From Hexactinellida sp. DTS-2022 (Eukaryota; Porifera; Hexactinellida), in assembly GCA_028753945.1 (NCBI GenBank), contig JAPNXP010000001.1:15304501-15368500 (forward strand): a stretch of DNA of 64,000 nucleotides, given 5' to 3'. Shown here in pieces: positions 31,769-44,858 of the stretch (position 1 is its first letter; each line of letters opens with the position of its first letter). The position numbers were made by a program, and so were the translations under genes. A model generated the notes under the pieces. It searched no databases. It was not told the DNA's origin and saw nothing but the letters and a program-made list of their open reading frames with translations.

Positions 31769-33531
31769 GTTTTACTAAACCCCAAAATTTTATTTCATAT
31801 TTGGATTCACCATAAAATTCTGCGTCTGTTGGGAGAAGAAAATTTTCAATAAAGGGTTTGATTTCTGCCATAAATAGGGGTTGAAATTTCTTTGTTTACT
31901 CACACTTCAATTACTGTAAAACTGTGAAATCTAATTCCATTGTTTCAACTTGTAATAATTATATTGATTTGACTTGTTAAATCTTATTCTATTGTTTCAA
32001 CTTGCGATAAATATATTGATTTAACTTATAAATTCCAGCTGGCTTCTATTTAATTCTAGTATTACTATACAATGGATTAAATTAATTAATATAATATAAG
32101 GAATTTGATTAATATAATAGAAGGAACTTGCGATAAATATATTGATTTAACTTATGAATTCCAGCTGGCTTCTATTTAATTCTAGTATTACTATACAATG
32201 GATTAATCGTTCCTTGTGACTCCGACCAATTAACAAATGGTTCTTCACACCTTGGGCGTTGATGACTTGGCGGAAAAAATCCAAAATTGCAGCCTGCGCC
32301 GACAGCATGTTCCTTTGGAGGCACTATCAAAAACCACCAACAAAATATAGTGCCACCAAAGGAACATGTGTCGGCACAGGCTGCAATTTTGGATTTTTAC
32401 TGTGCCGACTATACTATAGTATAGTGGCCCAGTATTGGAATTTGGAATCACTGCCTTTATTTTTATTTTTATTATTTTTTCTCCGTAGACGGTGCCCTGG
32501 CCACACCTTTATACATAAAGAGCTGAAACTTGGCATGTAGGTGCGATGGGAGCGTCTAATTTGCACCTGGGGTTACGATTTTTTATTAACAAATTTTTGA
32601 CACGTCTTTAACACCTTTCAAATTTTGTCTGGTCCATAACTCAAAAATTGTTTTACTAAACCCCAAAATTTTATTTCATATTTGGATTCACCATAAAATT
32701 CTGCGTCTGTTGGGAGAAGAAAATTTTCAATAAAGGGTTTGATTTCTGCCATAAATAGGGGTTGAAATTTCTTTGTTTACTCACACTTCAATTACTGTAA
32801 AACTGTGAAATCTAATTCCATTGTTTCAACTTGTAATAATTATATTGATTTGACTTGTTAAATCTTATTCTATTGTTTCAACTTGCGATAAATATATTGA
32901 TTTAACTTATAAATTCCAGCTGGCTTCTATTTAATTCTAGTATTACTATACAATGGATTAAATTAATTAATATAATATAAGGAATTTGATTAATATAATA
33001 GAAGGAACTTGCGATAAATATATTGATTTAACTTATGAATTCCAGCTGGCTTCTATTTAATTCTAGTATTACTATACAATGGATTAATCGTTCCTTGTGA
33101 CTCCGACCAATTAACAAATGGTTCTTCACACCTTGGGCGTTGATGACTTGGCGGAAAAAATCCAAAATTGCAGCCTGCGCCGACAGCATGTTCCTTTGGA
33201 GGCACTATCAAAAACCACCAACAAAATATAGTGCCACCAAAGGAACATGTGTCGGCACAGGCTGCAATTTTGGATTTTTACTGTGCCGACTATACTATAG
33301 TATAGTGGCCCAGTATTGGAATTTGGAATCACTGCCTTTATTTTTATTTTTATTATTTTTTCTCCGTAGACGGTGCCCTGGCCACACCTTTATACATAAA
33401 GAGCTGAAACTTGGCATGTAGGTGCGATGGGAGCGTCTAATTTGCACCTGGGGTTACGATTTTTTATTAACAAATTTTTGACACGTCTTTAACACCTTTC
33501 AAATTTTGTCTGGTCCATAACTCAAAAATTG
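31769..33531. repeat. 881-bp exact-looking tandem duplication
   Basis: 31769-32650 and 32650-33531 appear identical by eye, each with one hairpin and one minisatellite unit. Sequences diverge on both outer sides (AAAACATG versus AAAAATTG before, CCCCAAAA versus CCCCCAAA after). Confidence 0.8.
32399..32456 (-). repeat. Single 60-bp minisatellite unit beside a hairpin
   Basis: One unit in complement (CTGTGCCG, the palindrome, GGCCCAGTATTGGAATTTGG). An identical unit lies at 33280-33337 in the 881-bp duplicate. Confidence 0.85.
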
Positions 33532-36500
33532 TTTTACTAAACCCCCAAATTTTATTTCACATTTGGATTCGCCATAAAATTCTGCGTCTGATGGGAGAAG
33601 AAATTTTTCAATAAAGGGATCAATTTCTGCCATAAATGGGGGTTGAAATTTCTTTGTTTACTCACACTTCAATTTCAGTAAAACTGTGAAATCTAATTCC
33701 ATTGTTTCAACTTGTAATAATTATATTGATTTAACTTGTTAAATCCTACTCTAGTGATTCAACTTGCGATAATTATATTGATTTAACTTATAAATTCCAG
33801 CTGGCTTCTATTTAATTGTAGTATTACTATACAATGGATTAAATAAAATATTATAATATAAGGAATTATTGACTTAATTCAACTTAACCGTGGATAACAT
33901 TGCTAAAATAAATAACTAATAATATAATTTATTATCAATACATAATGAATGAATGGCTTTAACTCAAGATGGTTTATGATAGAACCGTAAGATTTACATT
34001 CCACAACAACGACAGATTAAGTGAATATATTTATTTCGGCGAGAATATTCTTGCACAATTAATGTACTGACGTAATTAATTATAATTAATTCCTTTTGTA
34101 TTTAACTTATAGACGGTTCCAATTGGATTATTGGGGTTATCGAGTGCGTGGAATTCAAACATTATAGTGAAATTCAATTTAAATTAATAATTATTGCAAA
34201 TAATTGAACTTAATTTATTTTGCTGTATATAATAATGGTGTTAAATAATTAATACATTAATTGAATTTTTATGCTAATTAGCTAAATTTCATTAATCTCA
34301 GAGATGATACAAGATATAAACAAACTTTCAATTTATCAATTGGTCCTTATGCCAGGTACCACCTATACAAGTGGGTCTTGACACCTTGAGGTGATGATGA
34401 CATCGTTAAAAAAATGTATTTTTACAATATTTTTAATTCGACATTTAAAATGGGTTAGTTGGTGTTGGGTGATGACCCAACACTCACATAAAAAATGCTG
34501 ACTCATCACTTATTATATTCTACTGAAACTTGAATATCTTAAAAACGAAGTGAGCAAAATGGAAACTTCCACGACTCTAACGGTCGTTGCCTTCTGAAAC
34601 AACTTTCTGAAATAATTTAACACCTTCATAGTGATGATGACATGGCGGGAAAAAAAATCCAAAATTGCAGCCTGTGCCGAGAGCATGTTCCTATGGAGGC
34701 ACTATCAATAAACCACCACCAAAATATAGTGCCACCAAAGGAACATGCGTCGGCACAGGCTGCAATTCTTTTTTTCTCCGTAGACGGTGCCCTGGCCAGA
34801 GCTTTATAGTTGTTAGGCTGAAATTTGGCATGAAGAATCAGTGTTACCGTCTAATTTGCACCTGGGGTTACGATTTTTGATCAAATAATTTTAACACCTA
34901 ATTAAGCTTATTAAGGCTCATAACATTAAATTAATAATGATTAGATTGATCAAATTTAAATGTTTGGAAAGACAATTTAATTTTACACCTTTTAGAAGGA
35001 TACGAATTTTAAATTTGTCCGTAGTTTCAGCCATAATTTGGGTGCCAATCTCCACTATTTCCTCACACTTGAGATTCAGTAAAACTGTTAAATATAATTC
35101 TATTGTTTCAATTTGTAATAATTATATTGATCTCAACTTGTTAAATCTTACTCTATTGTTTTTTCTTGTGATGATTATATTGATTCAACTTGTGAGATCG
35201 AGTAGGCTTCTAATTTCCAATTGAAAACTAAGATTATATATTTTCATAACAACGACAGATTATGTGATTATTATACTTCTGCGAGAATATTATTGCACTG
35301 TTAATATACTGACGTAATTAATTATAATTAATTCAGTCAGTATATGACTTATATAGATGCTTCCAATTTGTTTATTAGGGGTTATCGAGTGTGCGGAATT
35401 GAAATTTGATAACCAAATTAATTAATTAATTATTTATGAAAAATTAATCTAACTGGATAATTGTAAGTTAACATTGAAATTGGTGTTAAATTATAAATAA
35501 TATTAATAATTATTTATACTAATTAATTAAATATCATAAATCTCAGAGATCATAGAAGATAGAAACAAACTTTCAATTTATCAATTGGTCCTTATGGCAC
35601 GTGCCACCTATACAAGTGGATCTTGACAACTTGAGGTGATGATGACATCGTTAAAAAAGTGTGTTTTGACAATTTTGTTAATTCGATATTTAAAATGGGT
35701 TAGTTGATGTTGGGTGATGACCCAACACTCACATAAAAAATGCTGAGTCATTAGCTATTATATTCTACTCAAACTTAAATATCTCTAAAATGAAGTGAAC
35801 TAAATGGAAACTTCCACCACTCTAAGGGTCGATGCCTTCTGAAACACCTTTCTGAAATAATTTAACACCTTCATAGTGATGATGACATGGCGAAAAAAAT
35901 AATCCAAAATTGCAGCCTGTGCCGACAGCATGTTCCTTTGGAGGCACTATCAATAAACCACCACCAAAATATAGTGCCACCAAAGGAACATGCGTCGGCA
36001 CAGCTGCAATTTTGGATTTTTTTATTATTTTCATTATTTCTCCGTAGCAGGTGCCCTGGCCACACCTATATACTTAGAGGGCTGAAACTTGGCATGTAGG
36101 TTCGGAGTCGACGTCTAATTTGCACCTGGGGTTACGATTTTTGATCAAATAATTTTAACACCTACTTAAACTAATTATGGCTCATAGCATTAAATAATTA
36201 ATAGTGAGCTTGATAAAATTTACATGTACGGATAGAGAATTAAATTCTACACCTTTTAGCAAATCAAAAATGTTCAATTTGGCCTAGATTTGTGCCTTAA
36301 TTGGGGTGCCAATCTCCTGTGTTTCTTCACACTTGAGATTCAGTAAAACTGTTAAATCTAATTCTATTGTTTCAACTTGTAATAATTATATTTAATCTAA
36401 TTCTATTGTTTCAACTTGTAATAATTATATTGATTTAACTTGTTAAAGCTTTCACTATTGTTTCAACTTGCGATAATTAAATTGATTCAACTTATAAATT

Positions 36501-38471
36501 CCAGCTGGCTTCTATTTAATTATAGTATTACTATACAATGGATTAAATATAATAATATAATAAAAGGAATTTGTTGACTTAACTCACTCACCGTGGATAA
36601 CATTGCAAAAATAAATAACTAATAATATAACTTATTATCAATACATAATGAATGAACGGCATTAAACTCAAGATGGTTCATGATAGAAACAAACTTCAAA
36701 TTTATCTACCGTTCCTTGTGCCTCGGACCAATTAACAAATGGTTCTTGACACCTTGAGGCGTTGATGACTGGGCGAAAAAAAATCCGAAATTGCATCCTG
36801 TGCCGACAGCATGTTCCTTTGGAGGCACTATCAATAAACAACCAACAAAATATAGTGCCACCAAAGGAACATGCGTCGGCACAGGCTGCAATTTTGGATT
36901 TTTTTTTTCTCCGTAGACGGTACCCTGGCCACACCTTTATACATTGAGGGCTGAAACTTGCCATGTAGATGCGAAATGCCCTTCTAATTTGCACCTGGGG
37001 TTACGATCTTTGATTAACAAATTTTAGACACATCTTTAACACCTTTTAAAATTTGTCTGGTCCATAACTCACAAAATGTTTTACAAAACCCCCAAATTTT
37101 ATTTCACCAAAGGAATCGCCATAAAATTCTGCGTCAGATGGGAAAAGACAAATTTTGCTAATGGGTTTAATTCATGCCATAAATAGAGGTTGAAATTTCT
37201 TTGTTTACTCACACTTCAATTTCAGTAAACTGTGAAATCTAATTCCATTGTTTCAACTTGTAATAATTATATTGATTTAACTAGTTAAATCTTTCACTAT
37301 TGTTTCAACTTGCGATAATTAAATTGATTCAACTTATAAATTCCAGCTGGCTTCTATTTAATTCTAGTATTACTATACAATGGATTAAATATAATATAAT
37401 AATATAAGGAAATTGTTGACTAAACTCAAATCACCGTGGATAACATTGCTAAAATATATAACTAATAATATAATTTATTATCAATACATAATGAATGAAT
37501 GGCATTAAACTCTAGATGGTTTATGATAGAAACAAACTTCAAATTCAACAATCGTTCCTTGTGACTCCGACCACTTAACAAATGGTTCTTCACACCTTGG
37601 GCGTTGATGACTTGGCGAAAAAAAATCCAAAATTGCAGATGTGCTGACAGCATGTTCTTTTGGAGGCACTATCAATAACCCACCAACAAAATATAGTGCC
37701 ACCAAAGGAACATGCGTCGGCACAGCTGCAATTTTGGATTTTTTATTATTTCTCCATAGCAGGTGCCCTGGCCACACCTGTATACATTGAGGGCTGAAAC
37801 TTGGCATGTAGTTACGGAGGGACCGTCTAATTTGCACCTGGGGTTACGAATTTTTATTAAGAAATTTTTGACACATCTTTAACACCTTTCAAAATTTGTC
37901 TGGTCCATAACTCAAAATATTTTTAAATAAACCCCAAAATTCTATTTCATATTTAGAATCATCTTAAAATTCTGCGTCTGATGGGAGAAGAAAATTTGTT
38001 AAAATTGGTTTAATTTCTGCCATAAATGGGAGTTGAAATTCCTTTGTTTACTCAACACTTCAATTTCAATAAAACTGTGAAATCCAATTCCATTGTTTCA
38101 ACTTGTAATAATTATAATGATTTAACTTGTTAAATCTTTCACTATTGTTTCAACTTGCGATAATTAAATTGATTCAACTTATAAATTCCAGCTGGCTTCT
38201 ATTTAATTCTAGTATTACTATACAATGGATTAAATATAATATAATAATATAAGGAAATTGTTTACTAAACTCAACTCACCGTGGATAACATTGCTAAAAT
38301 AAATAACTAATAATATAATTTATTATCAATATACAAAATAAATGAATGGCAGTAAACTCTAGATGGTTTATGATAGAAACAAACTTCAAATACAACAATC
38401 GTTCCTTGTGACACCGACCAATTAACAAATGGTTCTTCACACCTTGGGCGTTGATGACTTGGCGAAAAAAA

Positions 38472-38590
38472 ATACAAAATTGCAGTCTGCGCCGACAGCA
38501 TGTTCCTTTGGAGGCACTATCAATAAACAACCAACAAAATATAGTGCCACCAAAGGAACATGCGTCGGCACAGGCTGCAATTTTGGATTT
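38472..38590 (-). repeat. Hairpin copy with a change in only one arm
   Basis: One arm begins ATACAAAATTGCAGTCTGCG, the other ends GGCTGCAATTTTGGAT. The changed arm is the exact complement of the right arm of the copy at 49569-49685, where the outer change is present on both sides. Confidence 0.8.
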
Positions 38591-40161
38591 TTATTATTCA
38601 TTATTAATTAAGGATCAATACAATTTACACAAATTCTAATACTGAGTACTGTGAGTAGCGAATTTTTATATCTAAGTGGCCGATGTGACTTGTTTGACTT
38701 ATGTAGCATTACTATTACATACTGACAACTAATTTTAAGTGTTGCATATCATCCCAATATTATACATTTCTATCACTTTAGTCTTAGTTTAGTAACTATG
38801 TTTTTCCTCCATCAAAAATGCCACGGAAAATGGACTTAGAGAGATGGCATAACTCTCGATATTGTAGGCCTAGAATCGATTTTGTACGCCTAGATAAAAA
38901 TCCTGCCAAATTACGCTCTTTTAGGCGCGCCCAGCACGCCTGGATAACACCCTTATAATGTGTCAGCTGTTAGGATATGGGATAATTGCTGTCGGGAGGA
39001 CATCTGTGTTTGTTATTCGCATTGTATTAAAACGTTAGGAGAATAGAAACCGAATTTATATTGGAGATATAACTAACTTCCAAAAGTTAAATAAGGTAAA
39101 CAAGTACAGTCAGCGGCAGTATTCACTAAGATCGGTATTCACTAAGATTTAAGTTCGAACTTAAGACCGAACTTAAGCAACTTAGAGAGGTGTCTTAAGT
39201 ATTGTATTTGATTCGATTTTAACTAATTACTTCATAAACGTTGTTCAAACGTACTTCTATGATCTATCGAACATTTAATCTACCTTGATTGATATTAGAC
39301 TTCAAATAAACTTAAAATATTTCTTCTTTGTTCCTAATAATTTGACATTAATTGCGCTCAAAAATAAAAATATAGAATTATATATTTTTACTAGATCAAT
39401 AATAAATAAACAATAACTAAATTATACATTAGTTTTGTATTTAATTAGGATAATGCTGTATTCTAATCATATTTACCTTAACGTTATTTTTAAGTTCGGT
39501 CTTAAGATCGATCTTAAGACCGAACTTAATTCTTAGTGAATAGCTCTAAGTTCGGTCTTAAGATCGATCTTAACTAAGATCGACCTTAAGACTTAATATC
39601 GATCTTAAGACTTAAATCAAATATATATTGTCGACTGAAACGAACTCTGAGGCGGTTTCCTATTTATGAGACAGTCCGTAACTTATACAACATAATGCTA
39701 TCATAGATTACACCAATCAATCTATATTTTGCACATGCTATTATAAACGAAGACAGGAGGAATATTCTGGGCTAGCCCAGTTTAACCCCCGGGGTACAAA
39801 CTAGGCTAGGACCGCCGCTAGGCTAGTTATACACCGGGTATATTCTGGTGGGGGGTATAATCTGGGCTGCTACACAGGGCGATGATCCGCTTTGAATCAT
39901 GGTTGCGTTAGTTGTGTATCCAGAACACAACTATTAGATAGGTCTCATAGTACACCAGTGGCGTAGCCAGACCTTGAGGTCAACCTGGGCACACACATGG
40001 GGCACTCACCCATGCGAATCCAGAAGAAAATCTAGGGGGTCAAAATTTTATCCCAGCGAGCGTAGCGAGCGATCTAGAGTGGGCTTGCCCCGTAAAATCT
40101 TTCACAGAGTTTATGTGAAAAACCAGGGCATTATTGTTCTTGCTGCTACTAGTCACACAAT

Positions 40162-40214
<53 letters not shown>

Positions 40215-41726
40215 GGGGATACGGCATCCCATACAACAAAGTATTTTTAACTATAATATTATATAATACTAGCGTACAACGCTTGCTCGGTCGCTTCGAC
40301 ACCTCTAATTTCCACAGAACAACCGCTTCACGGTTGTTCTGTGGTACTAATCTCAACAATTCTCGTAGATAGTGTGCATTGTTCTAGATACATTAATTTC
40401 CTTCCATTATTAAGCACAATCTCATACAGGCTCATAGCAAGGAAATTATTATTGGTGCGGCGAAGTGACGTCGAGTTATTGATCTCAGTTTGACTCAAAA
40501 TGGTACCCGAATATTGATGCGGCTTTCTAAAATATTGTTGCGGTCAAGGCCACACCTGCCGCACCTGCTCCTGCAGGCAAGGCTGGATTCGGTTAACGGT
40601 TAGAGATTTTATTAACCAGTTAGCCGGTCTGTTGAATATCAGCAGAGTTATTGGAAAATTAATGTATAAAGTATTAAATCTTTTTGAATTTTATCAGAAT
40701 ATGTAGTCCAAAATCTATTTCTCATCACCACTTATAAATTTTCTTAGAAAACATTGATTTAAATTTACCTAAAGCACGAAATGTATCAGTTATTATACTT
40801 ATGCGGTTGTACTATATACAGCTGAGCCTGAGCTGAGTCTTATTCTGTAGTATAATCAAAATTTATAAAGGATTTATAGTATTGAGTAGGATGGGCGGTT
40901 AACCAGTTAACCGTGGCGAGAAATCGAATTGTAACCGTAGCCTCATCGGTTAACCAACCCCACCCTTGTGCGAGCCTTTAGCTAATTGTATGATTTAATT
41001 CGACAGCAAATCTATAATTAAAATTCAGAATTTATCGGCGGCGTACGAATACTTTTGGTAGGGCACTGTACATAGTTCGGATAATAGAGGTTGCACACTT
41101 TTGAAAAGAAAAGCTCGAGAAAGTATGAGAGTAATTAGATTTTGAACGAGAGTATTTGGTTTGAACAATAATAGGACAGTAAAGTAACGGTATCGACGAA
41201 GAATATGTTTGCTCCCCATCCTTGTCCTAGATGCGCCTTTGCAGCAGGCCCTGACTATGTATTTCAGCAGGGTCCCTGGGTTGAAATCCTGAGCCGGTCG
41301 GGCCCCAAGCCTCAGCCGCGCTAACCGGGGCCTGGCCCCGTCTGGCCCCTCCCTGGCTACGCCACTGTTGTACACACATTAAATGTCATACTGTTGACAA
41401 AGAAATTACTTGAGGAGACACCTTACAATAAATATTCCTACAATTAGTTTTTAACTTAGTCACTTTAAATTTGTGCCACCTGTGCCACAAGTGGAACATG
41501 GTAGGAATATGCAGGCCACTTTTGAAATGTCGACAGCCCCAATTGCCCCAAACATTTACTTAGCATAACAAGCAATCAACCAAACTTGGAAAATTAATAA
41601 GTTAATAAGTCACATAAGATACTAATCACAAAATCGGCCACTTAGATATAAAAATTCGCTACTCACAGTACTCAGTATTAGAATTTGTGTAAATTGTATT
41701 GATCCTTAATTAATAATGAATAATAA
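38591..41726. mobile_element. 3.1-kb composite transposon, inverted copy 2
   Basis: Base x here corresponds to 59377 minus x in the left copy; all landmarks checked obey this rule. It includes the same 94-bp TIRs, the hAT-like element (39956-41367), the (TAA)n tract (40165-40214) and the 40-bp palindrome (39490-39529). No difference from the left copy was seen in the stretches compared. Confidence 0.7.
39956..41367. mobile_element. hAT-like element, inverted copy 2
   Basis: Same termini (CAGTGGCGTAGCCAG) and flanking 8-bp words as the copy at 18010-19421, in reverse orientation. Non-coding. Confidence 0.7.
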
Positions 41727-42035
41727 TAATAAAATACTATACTATAACTAAGGTTAGGTTAATTCGTATAAATGAATAATAATTAAATACGTGTATGAAT
41801 GAAAAGGAAGAGCTTGGATGATCTTAATTAACTGCTTAATAATAGCCTCTAATTACCACATCAACGATAAATAGCATATAGTGATTTCAATATCTAATAA
41901 TAGACACCCATGAGGATTATATTAAAATGGAAACGCGATTGGCCTAGGCGAAACGCGTTTGGCGTCTTTTCTCAGGCGAAACGCGTTTGGCCTAGGCGAA
42001 ACGCGTTTCGCCTGGAAACGCATATGGCCTGCAAC
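41727..42035. repeat. CGAAACGCGTTT module, copy 3
   Basis: Inverted copy of 17342-17650 and direct copy of 23201-23507 (CGCATATGG here, CGCATTTGG in the solo copy). To its right, hairpins point plus again. Confidence 0.75.
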
Positions 42036-43621
42036 AGGATTTAACAAGTTAAATCAATATAATTATTACAAGTTGAAACAATGGAATTAGATTTAACACT
42101 TTTACTGAAATGAAGTGTGAGTAAACAAAGAAATTTCAACCCCCATTTATGGCTGAAATTAAACCATTTATTAAAAAGTTTCTTCACCCATCAGACGCAG
42201 AATTTTATGGTGAATCCAAATATGAAATAAAAATTGGGGGTTTTGTAAAACATTTTTTAAGTTATGGACCAGACAAATTTTGAAAGGTGTTAAAGATGTG
42301 TCCAAAATTTGTTAATAAAAAATCGTAACCCCAGGTGCAAATTAGACGTCGACTCCGAATCTACATGCCAAGTTTCAGCCCTCTATGTATACAGGTGTGG
42401 CCAGGGCACCTGCTACGGAGAAAAAATAATAAAAAAAATCCAAAATTGCAGCCTGTGCCGACGCATGTTCCTTTGGTTGCACTATATTTTGTTGGAGGTT
42501 TATTGATAGTGCCTCCAATGGAACATGCTGTCGGCACAGACTGCAATTTTGGATTTTTTTCGCCAAGTCATCATCACTATAAAGGTGTTAAATTATTTCA
42601 GAAAGGTGTTTCAGAAGGCTACGACCCTTAGAGTGGTGGAAGTTTCCATTTTGCTCACTTCATATGAGAGATATTCAAGTTTCAGTAGAATATAATATGT
42701 GCTCAGTCAGCATTTTTAGGTGCGTGTTGGGTGACTACCCTAAACCAACCGACCCATTTGAATTATATAATTCACAAAATTGTGAAAACACATTTTTTTG
42801 ACGATGTCATCAACACCTCAAGGTGTCAAGACCCATTGGTAGAGGTGTTGCGTGGCATAAGGATCAATTAATAAATTGGAAGTTTGTTTCTATCTCGTAT
42901 ACTCTCTGAGATTTATGATATTTAATTAATTAGTATAAATAATTATTAATTTATTAATAATTTAACACCATTATTATGTACAACAAAATAAATTAAGTGC
43001 AATTATTTGCAATTATTATTAATCTAAATTGAATTTCACTATCATATTTGAATTCAGCGCACTCGATAACCCCAATAATCTAATTGGAACCGTCTCTATA
43101 AGTTAAACACAGAGCGAATTAATTAGAATTAAATATGTCATGTATCCATTGTGCAAGAATATTCTAAGCAGAAATAAATATAATCACATAATCTGTCGTT
43201 GTTATGGAATGTAAAATATTAGTTTTCATTCGGAAAATAGAAGCCTACTCGATCTCACAAGTTGAATCAATTGAAACAATAGAATTAGATTTAACACTTT
43301 CAATTGAACTGAAGTGTTAGTAAACAAAGGAAAATTGCAACTCAATTGTGGCACAAACTAAGTACAATTTGAAAATTCGTGCACTGTGAAAAGGTGTAGA
43401 ATTTAATTCTCTATCGAATGCATATAAATTTAATTTTCGGGTACTATTTATTGTTCCTGTTTCAATATTAAACAGGTGCAAAAATGTGTCCAAAAGAATG
43501 TAATTAAAAATCGTGACCCCAGGTGCACATCTGTTACCCATGAGACACATATCCTTAAAATTTGGGCTCTTAGTTAATAGAACTCTGTTCTGTGGACGAT
43601 CTACGGACTAATAATAATAAC

Positions 43622-43918
43622 CAAGGCAGTAAGATTAGAACTGGGCCACTATACTATAGTATAGTCGGCACAGTAATAATAATAATAAAGGCAGTGATTC
43701 CAATACTGGGCCACTATACTATAGTATAGTCGGCACAGTAATAATAAAGGCAGTGATTCCAATACTGGGCCACTATACTATAGTATAGTCGGCACAGTAA
43801 TAATAAAGGCAGTGATTCCAATACTGGGCCACTATACTATAGTATAGTCGGCACAGTAATAAAGGCAGTGATTCCAATACTGGGCCACTATACTATAGTA
43901 TAGTCGGCACAGTAAAAA
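43622..43918. repeat. 60-bp minisatellite, 5 copies
   Basis: Five units with the ACTATACTATAGTATAGT palindrome. The first has a variant left half (AAGATTAGAACTGGGCC). The array ends three bases before a hairpin (43921) that is followed by a short spacer. Confidence 0.9.
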
Positions 43919-44770
43919 TAATCCAAAATTGCACCCTGTGCCGACGCATGTTCCTTTGGTGGCACTATATTTTGTTGGCTGTTTATTGATAGTGCCTCCA
44001 AAGGAACATGCTGTCGGCGCAGGCTGCAATTTTGGATTTTTTTTCGCCAAGTCATCAACGCCCAAGGTGTGAAGAACCATTTGTTAATTGGTCGGTGTCA
44101 CAAGGAACGATTGTTGTATTTGAAGTTTGTTTCTATCATAAACCATCTAGAGTTTACTGCCATTCATTTATTTTGTATATTGATAATAAATTATATTATT
44201 AGTTATTTATTTTAGCATTGTTATCCACGGTTGAGTTGAATTAAGTCAACAAATTCCTTATATTATATTATTTAATTTAATTCATTGTATGGTAAATTAA
44301 ATAGAAGCCAGCTGCAATTTATAAGTTAAATCAATTTAATTATCGCAAGTTTAATCAATAGAGTAAGATTTAACAAGTTAAATCAATATAATTATTACAA
44401 GTTGAAACAATGGAATTAGATTTAACAGTTATACTGAAACTGAAGTGTGAGTAAACAAAGAAATTTCAACCCCCATTTATGGCAGAAATAAAACTCTTTG
44501 TTGAAAGTTTTCTTCTCCCATCAGACGCAGAATTTTATGGTGAATCCAAATGTGAAATAAAATTTGGGGGTTTAGTAAAACATATTTTGTGTTATGGACC
44601 AGACAAATTTTGAAAGGTGTTAAAGATGTGTCAAAAATTTGTTAATCAAAAATCGTAACCCCAGGTGCAAATTAGACGGTCCCATCGCACCTACATGCCA
44701 AGTTTCAGCCCATCAACTATAAAGCTCAGGCCAGGGCACCGTCTACGGAGAAAAAATAAATAAAAATAAA

Positions 44771-44858
44771 ATCCAAAATTGCAGCTGTGCCGGCGCATGT
44801 TCCTTTGGTGGCACTATATTTTGTTGGTGGTTTATTGATAGTGCCTCCAAAGGAACAT
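44771..44858 (+). repeat. Hairpin broken inside its right arm
   Basis: The right arm stops after CCAAAGGAACAT and jumps to ACTGAAACTGAAGTGTGAG, sequence that also lies upstream at about 44433. A recombination or deletion joint therefore falls inside the hairpin. Confidence 0.75.

Larger units (their letters stand above)
30527..38471 (-). repeat. Hairpin-repeat array, block 3b (minus orientation)
   Basis: Hairpins at 31455-31569, 32279-32394, 33160-33275, 34657-34768 (outer end lost), 35902-36017, 36783-36899 and 37625-37739; the next, 38472-38588, belongs to the inverted composite copy. Single 60-bp minisatellite units accompany the hairpins at 32279 and 33160. A local duplication of about 40 bp lies at 36345-36430. 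No protein gene is credible. Confidence 0.8.
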
